A stretch of 64,000 bases of DNA, from the NCBI GenBank assembly GCA_963556495.2, contig OY747716.1:29358818-29422817 (forward strand), given 5' to 3'. Below the pieces are notes generated by a model. That model ran no database searches and was not told the DNA's origin. It was given only the letters and a program-made list of their open reading frames with translations. Positions within the stretch are counted from its first letter, which is position 1. The number at the start of each line of letters is the position of its first letter. The DNA comes from Valencia hispanica. Taxonomy: Eukaryota; Chordata; Actinopteri; Cyprinodontiformes; Valenciidae. Positions 45,653-55,930 of this stretch are shown one piece after another. The position numbers and the translations under genes were made by a program.

Positions 45653-45982
45653 TGTTATTTTCGGGAAACCATCACCTCCATCCACTTCCACCTGCACTGC
45701 TTTACAACCCTCTCTCTCATTGGCCAGAGTGCTATATGTAAGGAGCCCTCACTCACCTCTACATAGTTCTGTCATCTGGTCCTCCAGTTCAGAGCTTCCT
45801 CCTCATCAGCATTGTCATGCCTGCCGAAGTCGCATCCTTCCGGTCCTGCCTTCTCTAGATCATTCCAGATCCGTCCCCTTATCGACCCCTGTCTCTGCTC
45901 CTGTCAGTTCCAGGTTCTGCATCTGAGTGCTTTATAATAAAACCACTGGAAACTATTTTGCCGTGCTTGAAAGTTTCTGACA
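45653..45982 (+). repeat. 5' LTR of a Ty3/gypsy element
   Basis: The end TTCTGACA at 45975-45982, with TAATAAAACCACT and ACTATTTTGC upstream, recurs at the 3' side (47880-47925). The start is estimated as TGTTA at 45653. Confidence 0.6.
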
Positions 45983-47773
45983 GGAACCACCTGCAAAAGC
46001 CTTAGCAGACCTGGTGGCGCCCTGAGAGTTGAAGTCATCAACCTCTGGAACACATTTGAATGCCTGAATGCCAAGCTGGAATCACTCATGGAGGATCCTG
46101 TCCGCCTGGCCAGTGTGGTCCACAGCTGCTCCCCACCCTGATTCTGTATGCTGGAGAAGTGGGATGGAGAAAACAGTAAGTCCGATGGGCTTTTAGGTGC
46201 ATTGGACATGCTCTTTGAGTGTCAACCCGCCACCTACGCCACTGCTACTTCTCAGGTGGCGTTGCTGATGTCCCTGCTCTCCGGCAAGGCTCAAGAGTGG
46301 GCAACCGCCCTCTATTACCAGCAATCCCTAATCTGCAACGATTACTCACGTTTCATCACTGAACTCTGCAACACCTCTGTTCCTCCTGCAAGCGATGTGG
46401 AAGCTGAGGTTCAACTCCTTCACCTAAGGCTGCATCACCGTCCCGTTCACAAGTCTGTTGCAGATTTCCGGACCCTGGCAGCTCAGCTCAACTAGGGAGA
46501 TTCATTGCTGCATACCCTGTTTTTAGAGAGCTTGAACGATTATGTCTGTGATGACATGGTGGAGAAAAAATCTCCCCACACTCATGACGCTGCAGTCCAG
46601 TTAGCCTTGGATATTGATTATAGGGTCATGAGCCACATCTCTCCCTGAAGCCTTCTCCCACCGCCCTGTCAGCATTTCCTTCTCTGACCCGCTGAGAGGG
46701 TTGTAAAGCAGCACAGGTGGAAGTGGATGGAGCCTCAGGATGGAGCCTGTACCAGCTCGTCTATGGTCCCACATGGGAGTCAACTTCATTACCGGTCTCC
46801 CCAATGCTGATGGTATTACCACCATCAGCATCTTTTGAATAGGTTCTCCAAGGTCGCACCTGGTCGCACTGCCCCCTCTACCCACAGCTAAGTAGCCCGC
46901 AGAGCTCTTTCTTCTCCACGTGGTCCGCCTGCACAGGTTTCCTCGGGACATGATCCACAATTCTCTGCCAGGTTCTGGAAGGTGTTCTGCGCACTTATCG
47001 GCACCCCTTGCAGCCTGTTGTCTGCCTTTTCACCCGGATTCCAACAGCCAAATGGAACATGCCAATCAGCAAGTGGGTTTAAGATGCTTTGCTTCCTCTC
47101 TTCCTGGTTCCTGGCCCTGACATCTGCTCTGGACTGAGCTCTCTCTCAACCTCCAAGTATCCTCTGCTACCAGTCTCTCTCCTTTTGAGACTTGTTATGG
47201 TTTCAACCTTCCATCTTCGCTCACCAAGAGACTGATGTCGGGGTTCCTGCAGCCCAGGAGTTCATGCAGGCTGCCGTCATTCGAGCCAACTCCAATTACC
47301 AGAGACACCAGGAGTCCAGGCGTCGACCCGGTATATTTTATCAACCCGGCCACCTGGTCTGGCTCTCAACCAAGAATCTCAAGCTCAACATAGATTGCCG
47401 TAAGCTCACTCCCAGGTTCATCGGTCCATACCCTGTCGTCCATCAGATCAACTCTGTCACCTATCGGCTCCGCCTTCGAAACTCTCTCATGGTCCACCCA
47501 GTGTTCCACTGCTCCCTGCTGAAACGCCACATCACATAACCTCTGTCTCCTCCACACTTCCTCGATGGCGGACCCACCTACACCGTTCGTTGCATCCTGG
47601 ACTCTCGTCCCTGCGGCCGTGGATTCCAATGCCTGGTGGACAGAGAGGGTCTGGAGGAGCGCTCCTGGGAACCAGCCAAGAATATCATTGACAAATCACT
47701 CATCTCCGACTTTCATAATCAATATCCAGATTCTCCAGGCCCTTCCGGAGCTGGGCCTAGAGGGGGGGGTGCT
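45983..47773 (+). pseudogene. Internally deleted Ty3/gypsy chromovirus (gag, integrase, chromodomain)
   Basis: Gag: 46148-46495 gives a gag-like frame with LGALDMLFECQPATYAT, GKAQEWATAL and HLRLHHRPV, FRTLAAQLN, corresponding to the capsid region of vertebrate Ty3/gypsy elements. A stop follows, then a remnant to about 46660. Protease, reverse transcriptase and RNase H are missing. The sequence then resumes inside integrase: HDPQFSARFWKVFCALIG (46950-47000), HPDSNSQMEHANQQ (47036-47080), a CR-rich C-terminus and RFIGPYPVVHQINSVTYRL, ending SLMVHPVFHCSLLKR at about 47538. Downstream, 47575-47770 has YTVRCILDSRPCGRGFQCLV and RSWEPAKNII, a chromodomain typical of chromoviruses. Frameshifts occur throughout; it cannot encode a working element. 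Confidence 0.82.
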
Positions 47774-47925
47774 TAGTAACCACAACATCGTTCTGTCATC
47801 TAGTCTGCCAGTTCAGAGATTCCTCATCTGCATCATCCCGCCTGCTAAAGCCGCATCCTGTCTGTCCTGAGGGCCTAATAATAAAACCACTCTAAACTAT
47901 TTTGCTAGGCTTCAAGTTTCTGACA
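47774..47925 (+). repeat. 3' LTR (shortened) of the Ty3/gypsy element
   Basis: Follows a purine tract (AGAGGGGGGGG, 47758-47768, a likely polypurine tract). Shares TTCTGTCATCT, CTGCCAGTTCAGAG, AAAACCACT and TTTCTGACA with the 5' LTR, but is much shorter, so it has an internal deletion. Confidence 0.6.
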
Positions 47926-48215
47926 GTTATATACTGCTTCGACAGCAGCTCTTCCAATTTTACAAATGCTGCTTGTTTGGCGACATCAGCTGATATCATT
48001 CCCCACTGAGTTACAAACAAATCAGCATGATTGGTCTTGCCAAGAGACTCTACCGAGGCTTTTCTGAGTACATACCCCAAGGCAGGTACTAGGTTGGTTC
48101 CTGAAATGGCCCCAAAAACGGCCCTATTGGGTCCTCCTGGTGAATTGGAGACACAAACATACCGTGAAGGTCCGGTAAAATTACCAGGAAGTTCCGTTAG
48201 CGGAAACATAACGGC
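47926..48215 (-). CDS. Orphan ORF, unrecognised, next to the gypsy 3' LTR
   Basis: A minus-strand frame of about 96 residues from the (AT)n tract to the LTR: MFPLTELPGNFTGPSRYVCV, SNSPGGPNRAVFGAISGTNL, VPALGYVLRKAS and DVAKQAAFVKLEELLSKQ. The composition is varied, with a likely helical C-terminal part, and there are no stops. A competing plus-strand frame of similar length (48031-48351) overlaps it. I do not recognise the family. The frame is cut by the LTR on one side and the TA repeat on the other, so it may be an exon or element piece exposed by the gypsy insertion, or chance. Confidence 0.35.
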
Positions 48216-48239
48216 ATATATATATATATATATATATAA
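48216..48239. repeat. (AT)n microsatellite, 12 units
   Basis: Short AT tract at the left edge of the orphan frame. Confidence 0.95.
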
Positions 48240-50150
48240 TTTCATGTTTCATGCCAGTTCACTATTTTTAAAGTGCAATAGGTGCAATGTTTTTCATATC
48301 AAAGAGCAGCTTTTGCGGCAATATGGGGGGACACTTGGCCTTGAGTTGTAGCTGCAAATCCGTGACATGACTGCTTTGAAATCAACGCTCTTAAAATCAT
48401 TGTAAGATGCCAACAGCTCAGACAGAATTATTTACATGTCAATTTCAAACTTCAAGTTTTTTCTCCATGTTTTGTATCTTTTAGAGGTTATTATGAAGTT
48501 TTATAATAAATAAAGTATTGTTACTTTATAGTATGGCCTAACCCTCTACAGCTAAGTAGAGAAATAAGATAGTAGAGAACTGACATAAAAAAAAATATAA
48601 TTACAATCTCTGAAGGCTTTTGTGTTTTCTGCTGGATTTGCCAATTCAACCAACTTACTCTGGAAGAGCATTTTCACACTTTTTATGCAACATTAGCTGT
48701 AAAGCTATTTTGCCAAAATATGTGAATAAATCAGCCTTATAATCAAACATGCCTTCCAACTTTCTTCAGCTATGTGATGTTTTTTTGTGCCTTCCTTCTA
48801 TATTGTTCTCAGCCTTGTTTTTCACATTATCATCTGTCTTGGGAAATTTGACCTACGTTGTGTAATTAAGCGATCGATAGCTCTGTAATAGTGAAGGATG
48901 TGTCGGGGCCATAAGGCCAGCCACCATGACCGATTGAGATCTGCTGTCTTAGATGTGTGGATGGAAGCTGTGTCCTCTGTGGGAGAGGCAGAAAAATGAG
49001 TTGAAAGCCAACAGAAAGTCCTGAAAGTGGAGCGACACTTGGGAGCGACAGTCCGTCTGCTGAAAGTTATGAAACTCTGGCAATTATAACACAACTTGTG
49101 AGATATATTTTCAATTTAACCACTTCAATGACTTACTTCTTTTTCATTAAATTTTTTTTAATCGGAAACCCTGTTAACTCAATCACCTTTTACTTCTATC
49201 AGCCGATATTTGTATAACCGCTGAAAGCGGATGGTGCTTGGTGCTTTTATGGTCAGGGTTATACTAAAAGGAAAACATAAAAAAGACTCATTTTTAAATG
49301 CACCACAAAAGTTGCCTCTGAATTTATTTTCAATTTAAAATCCACAGCTTGGCAGCTTTATATTGATTAATCTATTCACTCTAAAACAAAGGAAAATGTA
49401 CCTACTTTTAAATTTGCAGTGTAATCAATTCATTGTCTGTAATGTATTTGTTCCTTTGCAGAGAGACATATTAATTGGAAGGTGTTTGCATGTTTCAGTG
49501 TTCAGCTGCATTAAACACAAGCTGAAACTTTGAAAAGCCAGCTGAGCACGTGGTTCTGAAAATGCCACCAGCCATTTCTTATCTCAGATCACAGCAATTA
49601 AAACTGTCAGGTAGTTAAAACAAAACAAATCAAACCTTTAGTTGAGGTTTCTATGGTAACCTGTATAATTATGGTAATTAGACTTTTGTGAGAAATCCAT
49701 TATGTCCATATGAAGTAAATATCTGAAGTGACCTCAATGTTTCCTGGCTTGAAAATGTAAAACAACCATGTTCTTGACATTAAAAGCAAGCTGGAAAATT
49801 TGGACCGCTTCAGGCATAATGACATTTATTAAAATGTACAATGCAAAGTCTCTTTATTCCTGATGACACTATGGAAGGGTATTATAATCAAAACTCTTCA
49901 CCATTTGCATATCTATATCAAAGTGTCTTAACAGTTAATTTGATTAAAAAGCATTTTTTCACTGATGTAATAATGACACAGCCTCCATACGCAAACTATT
50001 CTATGGGATTTTCTTATGAACCATCAAGACAAAGTAACAAATAACAGTGAAACAGAACAAAAATGATTTTTGTTTTTTAAAACATTTCACAAAGAAAAAA
50101 AATGTAAATACGTGCAGCGAACAATTTTTCTATATTTTCTTTTGGGCTTG
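48240..50150. other. Unique-looking, AT-rich sequence
   Basis: No repeat or exon recognised. Confidence 0.4.
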
Positions 50151-50440
50151 GACTCTTAACAGCTCTGCACGTCTAGAGACTGAACAATTGTGTTTATTCT
50201 TCTTTGCATGATTTCTCAAACTTAGACTCAATGGAAAACATTCTGAACATTAATTCTTAAGTCTTGCCACAGATTTTCAATTGGATTAAGGCCTGGACTT
50301 TGGCTGCACCATTGTAATTTATGAATATTTTTTGACTGTAGCTCTGGCTGTATGTTTCCTCCATCCCAGTCTAAAGTCCTTTGCAGGCTCTATGGACCTT
50401 TTCAGATCAGATTTTAAGGAGCCCAGCTGAAGAACAACGA
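50150..50440 (-). pseudogene. Tc1-like fragment, antisense
   Basis: Contains TTCTTAAGTCTTGCCACAGA, TTTTCAATTGGATTAAGGCC, CTCTGGCTGTATGTTTCCTC: the antisense of the transposase QSPDLNPIE region and upstream words seen in the minus Tc1 at 29500. Short and broken. Confidence 0.6.
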
Positions 50441-50623
50441 TTCAGAGTCGCCAAGGTGGAGTTATTCTAGCTAAGAACGTCAAAGTCACATGAAGCCTAA
50501 CAGACACAAAAAGAGATCAAACGACAAATAAATAATGTGACTAGATAGATAGAGTTTTGCAGCAATAGGTTTGTTTTGACTATGAATAACTCTAAATAAT
50601 TGCTTGAGACAATTATTAATTGT

Positions 50624-51195
50624 CATGACCCATAGACAAAATCTGTCCTAGGGGCGAAATCTAGAGTTGTCTTTCAAACTATCCCTGCATGCAATTGGAC
50701 AGTGCTAGGACCAATCAGAGCAAGGAACAACGTGACATAATCATAGCCACGGAAATCACTTAAAGGGGGAGTGCACCATACACCGTTGAAGAAGAAGCAG
50801 AACAGGGCAGTCATGGTTTCCAACAACATCAATGACTTCTGTGTTTTTTGTCAGAAAAACATGATGGTGTACTCAAAACAGACTGTTCCTGAGCCACCGC
50901 CATCTTTGTTGTTTTGCTCCGTGGCAGCTCTGCCTTCTTTGTAAAAAGAAAAAAAGAAAAAAAAAAGCTCTGCTGTAATAGTGCTAAGCCAGCCCAATGT
51001 CTCTCTACAAACATGGAGCACTGTAAAAGGGCCGGCCTACTCTTAGCCGAGACAAAGGTAGACCTGCTGAGTCTACAATGGAACAATGGAACGTGGCAAA
51101 ACCAACCTGCAGAGCAAAATGCTTGCTACTGCTTACAATTTGTTTAGATTTCCAGGCTAATGAGTCAGGGCACCATCCTGGGATCGACGACAATA
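50624..51195. repeat. Unassigned repeat insertion in copy C
   Basis: A block missing from copy B, with words ACCAATCAGAGCAAGGAACA and CCTAGGGGCGAAATC-like sequence typical of a fish non-autonomous DNA repeat. Ends not defined. Confidence 0.4.
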
Positions 51196-51774
51196 TAATA
51201 GCCAAATAGTTATGTCTCAGTTATTGTTTATGAATACCTGCCTGATAAGGCTGAGGTATTAAAATAATAATAGATGAAGGGGTAATTTCAGCACTGGTGT
51301 TTTTCAAACAGCACTTACTACACATGTATATGGAACAACAAACAACAACTTTCCAAAATACAAGAGATTATTAACAATTATCAAATAATTAAAAGTTTTG
51401 AGTCAAAATACTGTCATCAAAAAATTCACTAAGCTAGTAACACAAAACTAAACAACTAAGTAAAAGAACAAATAAAAAAACTAACTGTCAAAAGTCAAAC
51501 AATAAAACTGTACCAATATACAAAGAAGTAGAAACAATATTTATTTTTATTTTATATATCATTTATTTATATATTATTTTATTTTTATTTTATTTTTTAG
51601 AATTTAAATGGAACCCTTAATGATGACAGTAGTTTTTGTAGTAAAACTAAAAGTATGACCGCTAGTTGGAGGGTGTTTTCACCTTCTTTGTTTCAGTGGA
51701 TCAATTAGATCTATGTGTTAAGTGTGAAACAGGTTGGAGTGTTTAGAATGCTGTGACAGTTTTTCTACATTTAA

Positions 51775-51895
51775 AATCAGTTTTAAAAAATCACAATATA
51801 TAGTCTTACTCAGAGTATCGCAACATATCATATCGCCCCCCCTGTATTGTGATACATATCGTATCACCAGATTCTTGCCAATACACATTCCTATT
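51775..51895. repeat. Fragment of a vertebrate non-autonomous DNA repeat
   Basis: The words TATCGCAACATATCATATCG, CCCCCTGTATTGTGATACAT and GATTCTTGCCAATACACATT are characteristic of a widespread repeat. It lies between blocks 1 and 2 of copy C. Confidence 0.55.
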
Positions 51896-52975
51896 TAAGA
51901 CTAATTAGCACCATTTGGTTTGTGCAAAAAAAAAAAATCAATTTACAATTAAAAGCAGAAGTGACGAGAAAACATTCATTGGGGAAAGCAATGTTTTATG
52001 AAATATTTTGCAGAATTGAAAATCAATAACCCTTTGGAAAATTGATTTGATTTTATGGACCAGTCACTGCAGTGATGGATTAAATGTTCGTATTTTTGCA
52101 TACTAATATGGCTGTTTTAAAAGGATTTATATGATTAGTTTTTGGTGTTTAAACCATCTATTTTGCAGCCGATCTGTATTCTGAATATCGTAAATAACAA
52201 TCCTAATTGTCGATGAGCATCAGCAGTCTGCTAAGGCAGGCTGCACAAATAAATCAATTTATCAGCACTAGCGCACTGAGCTATTTTTAGCATGTAGCGC
52301 AGGCTAAGTATCACTCGGTGTAGCTTAGCACCAGAGAACAAAGGAAAACTCTGGTTGGACGGAGTTACTCTTGTTGCATGATTAAAATGACTCTAGTGGT
52401 CAATAACCTTATAAAAAACACTGTTTATACCACAGGACGAACAGCCTGTTTGTACCCAAATTGAAGAATGAATTCTTACAAATACAGCAAAAACACAGTG
52501 AAATAGACCATCAAAACAATCCTTAAATTGTTGATCCGAAGCCAATTTATCTCTGCCCAGACACAACTTTACTTGAACGAGGCTTAGACTTCTGTAGAAC
52601 GGTGAATCCATTGTGCAGCTGTGGTCAGCTGATCGGCTAGCAACAGCTATGTGGGGGTGCAGTTAGCAACAAGACTTGTGGCTATGTGACTAGCTACAGT
52701 TGCGCTAGCAGCAGTGGGGTCTCTGGCATGATAAGTTAAGTGTGGCACAGCAACTCAACACCTAATAGGAGCAACTAATTCTTCTGTTATGCATAATCCG
52801 ACTTTGATCAATAATATTGATTGCTATTTTATGTGATTAATTTAATATTGATTCAACATTAAATGAACCAGATAAAATAGCACACACTACACACTACAAA
52901 CCCCATTTTATGTAAATGTAATTGAAGAAAGAAACCTTTTTTATAGCCTACATGAAATTGCAAATAAAGGGTCAC

Positions 52976-53263
52976 TCACCAGTGTTGTTCTTCTTGAAAA
53001 AAATGCAGATCTTTCATCTGGGCAAACTTTTCAATAACTATAAAATATTTCCAAAAATTCCCTTTTAAATCTATAACAATCTCAAAATTCCTTGAAATGA
53101 TGTTAAAATCCACTGGCTGGTGACGTCCCAAATATTTAATCCCTAATTTTTCTTCAAGAGGCAATGTGCTAAATTTAGACCACATCAGAAAATCTGCTCC
53201 ATTCATCTTTTTTTTGTCTTGAAAGCTAGCAAGGATATTAGGTGGCCGCACACTTCTATCCAA
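52976..53263 (-). CDS. Exon-like ORF ending at a strong splice donor, unrecognised
   Basis: The minus-strand frame of 95 residues starts MDRSVRPPNILASFQDKKK, includes MNGADFLMWSKFSTLPLEEK and LGIKYLGRHQPVDFNIISRN, and ends at QHW, immediately before CTG|GTGAGTGA (minus strand), which is a near-consensus 5' splice site. Composition looks like a real protein with charged and aromatic residues. I cannot name the family. It could be the first or an internal exon of a host gene or of a DNA transposon. Upstream on the same strand, a short frame at about 53350-53448 begins MEKGSKASSGVQSTG. Confidence 0.4.
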   Translation of the reverse strand: MDRSVRPPNILASFQDKKKMNGADFLMWSKFSTLPLEEKLGIKYLGRHQPVDFNIISRNFEIVIDLKGNFWKYFIVIEKFAQMKDLHFFQEEQHW

Positions 53264-53690
53264 TGGAACGTAAACGTGACGTGTGGTATTCCGATTTTAT
53301 AATAAGAGTTATGCTGCACAACCAACTTTCACATTTGGCAAAACAGGGTGCATCAGTTCCTCCTGTGGTTTGATAGCGGGATCTCTTGTTCCTCTAATAA
53401 ATTTCCGGTGGACTGCACGCCAGATGACGCTTTGCTGCCTTTCTCCATCGAGGAAGGTAGTGGAATCTCAGCTTGGGGCCGTGGAATTTGTGCCCCTCGG
53501 CTGTCTACTGAGTGCACGTGGGCATGCGCACTGTGATTTCAGATGTTCATCATTTAAACAAACAATAAGGGGCTGGCCCTAATCACTGCTTCAAGAGGAT
53601 TTAACCTACTGAGCTAGTCAGTATTCTGGCAAAGACTTAGAATAGTTACACACAAATGTTTATAAATGAATCTTCTTGGTAACAGAATCG
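53264..53690. other. Sequence between the exon-like ORF and the GATA tract
   Basis: Balanced GC; contains overlapping short open frames on both strands but no recognised domain. Confidence 0.35.
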
Positions 53691-53900
<210 letters not shown>

Positions 53901-54520
53901 CTGTGCCTTCGGATCCTAAACACCACATATAGGATTTTGGGCAGCCTTGGTTGACTCCAGCTCAAACTGGGAAGAAGTTTCACTTTGTGCCCAGAATACT
54001 ATTTCAATTTGTACTGCTTTGGTCATACTTCAATCAGGATATCCTTAAAGAGCAACTCACCCGCTACCAGAGTTGAACTCAACCCCATTTTCTGTGAAAG
54101 AATGCGCCAAAACGAGGTGTTGCCTGGCAGACCAAGGGACGGCGAGAGGTGAGGGCTCAGCCTGGGCGGTGTCAACACTTCCTTGTTATTCCAACTCCAA
54201 CTCGCAACGGAGGCGTGGCCGAGACTTGGCTTGTTTTATACCCCACACTGGCAGGATGGCTGACGTCAGCAATCACCGCAAAGCAAACAAAAATGGCAGA
54301 TTCAAATTTAAAGGGGCTAAATGCAACTTTTTCCCCAAAATAAACGTAACAATAGTTTTTATTTTATTTTTAATTTTTTTACGTGTCCTGTTTGGCAGTG
54401 TGGAGCTCAGAATTGGTGTCTGAGTACCAAGCAGAAGCCCAACAGATTTACTTTCACAAGCGGAGCAGTACAGCTTTTGCTATAGTCCTCCACTTGATAT
54501 ATGTGTGAAAAATCTTTATT
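53901..54520. other. Non-coding sequence, possible DNA-repeat arm
   Basis: The words TTTAAAGGGGCTAAATGCAA (54308) and TCCTTAAAGAGCAACTCACC (54041) resemble, in inverted form, TGCATATAATCCCTTTAAGT at 55890. Whether these are ends of one element is unclear. Confidence 0.3.
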
Positions 54521-55470
54521 TTGAATTGTTGGGGTTTTTATTTCCTGATGTTATGGACACGGAGACGGAAAATAAAGGAGAAGAAAGAAGGAAGATGAAG
54601 AAGAGAGGCAGGAAACAAAAAGTCAAGAGAGAGGGTGAGTTGAAAATACAAGAGAGGAAGGGGAACAAAGAAAACACAGGAAGACATTGAAGTCTGCCTC
54701 CATACCCACAGGACGGCAGAGAGAGGGGGGAAAAACAAAACAAAACACGAAAAAGGAACATCGACAAAACAAACCAAACATTGTGAACTAAGAACTACAC
54801 AACCACATCACACAAAAATAGATATAAAAATACAACAACAATGTCACAGAAAAACTCATGGTACCGATTAATCAAGTTCTAGTAATGATAACCTCAGCCC
54901 AAGAATATTTCCTTAAACACCAGAGACCCCACATCTATGTGTGTGTGTTAGCATGCTGGTGCATATAAAGTTTCTCCATAAGAGTGTTCGATAGTTGGTG
55001 TGAGCAGACATCAATCCGTCTCCCAGGAATCGATGCAGACATGAAGGAGATCGGAGCAAAGACGTCCAAAGGACCCCCAGAGCCCCAGGCGGACCCGGGC
55101 GGGGCCGACCGCATCCCCCAAAAGAGGAGCAAAGGAGAACCCCAGGGGAACATCCAGCGGCCACTATGCAGGGGCCCGGGGGGGAGCAGTGACGAGCCCA
55201 CGGGCCCCGCCGGCAACCGGCCGCGCCGGGGCGGGCCGGTCAACGGACCGGTCAACGGACCGGGGGAGCCGGGGCCCAGGGGCGCCCCACCCCCCAGCAG
55301 GGACCCGACAAGGGACCGGCCAACGAGGGGCCCCCGGCACTGCAGGGGCCGCGGCCTGCCGCCACGCGCCGCCTCCACCCTAGGCCAATCCCCACCGCCA
55401 ACATCCCAGCGCCCCACCGATAGCCGCAGGGGACGGACAGCATCCCCCCCCCCCAAATTTTTTTTTTTTT
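54521..55470 (+). repeat. GC-rich, purine-biased block (possible LINE 5' region)
   Basis: 54545-54665 is nearly all purine. 55070-55450 is extremely GC- and CpG-rich, with a 12 bp tandem GGTCAACGGACC (55236-55262). An open frame (54984-55649) is Pro/Gly/Arg low complexity and probably not a protein. Similar GC-rich sequence occurs in 5' regions of fish LINEs, but no coding domain follows. A C-run then T-run (55445-55470) ends the block. Confidence 0.45.
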
Positions 55471-55930
55471 CAAATTGCCTTTTTATTGATGAGTATACTG
55501 ACACCTTGTCAGCTCACAGTGGGTGCACCTATAAGCCTGTATCCAATTCTTTTCTATTTTCTGCCGGGTCAGATTTTCCCACGCTGTCTGCGGATGATGT
55601 CAAGCTCGTTCATGTTAAATGTTTCAGATCACTCTGCCACCACCGCTAGTCAGCACTCACAAGCAGTGCAATGGATTGTGCGAATACACAGAAGAGACCC
55701 AGGACAACTCTGACACCAACAGTAACTCCACATAAGACTAAAAAAGTTACAACCCTGACAAGTGCCCGAAAAAGATCGAAGATTGAGAGCGAACGGCTTT
55801 GGAGCGCGCGCTGCGAGAGCGAGCAGAAAGGAAGAGCAGTTCAGTTTTTTGGCCACAGGTGTCAGTCGCGAGTTTAAATTTCAGGAAATTGCATATAATC
55901 CCTTTAAGTGCAGTGTAGAATTTTAACTTG
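55471..55930. other. Mixed non-coding sequence
   Basis: Contains GC-rich GGAGCGCGCGCTGCGAGAGC at 55801-55820. No exon recognised. Confidence 0.35.

Larger units (their letters stand above)
50537..52760. repeat. LTR-like family X, copy C (blocks 1-3)
   Basis: Begins TGTGACTAGATAG, as in copy B (TGTTGTGACACAGATAGG). Block 1 (to 51480) shares GACTATGAATAACTC, TGCCTGATAAGGCTGAG, CTACACATGTATATGGAAC and AACTTTCCAAAATACAAGAG with 33140-33420. Block 2 (51985-52410) and block 3 (52430-52730) match copy A. Interrupted by an unassigned insertion at about 50624-51195. No ORF of note. Confidence 0.6.

Noticed and set aside
47892..48351. Overlapping frames on both strands as a bidirectional gene pair
   Set aside because: One frame must be a shadow; only the minus one is kept, at low confidence.
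54984..55649. A 221-residue Pro/Gly/Arg-rich protein
   Set aside because: Low-complexity product of a GC island, with an opposite-strand frame of similar length; no domain.
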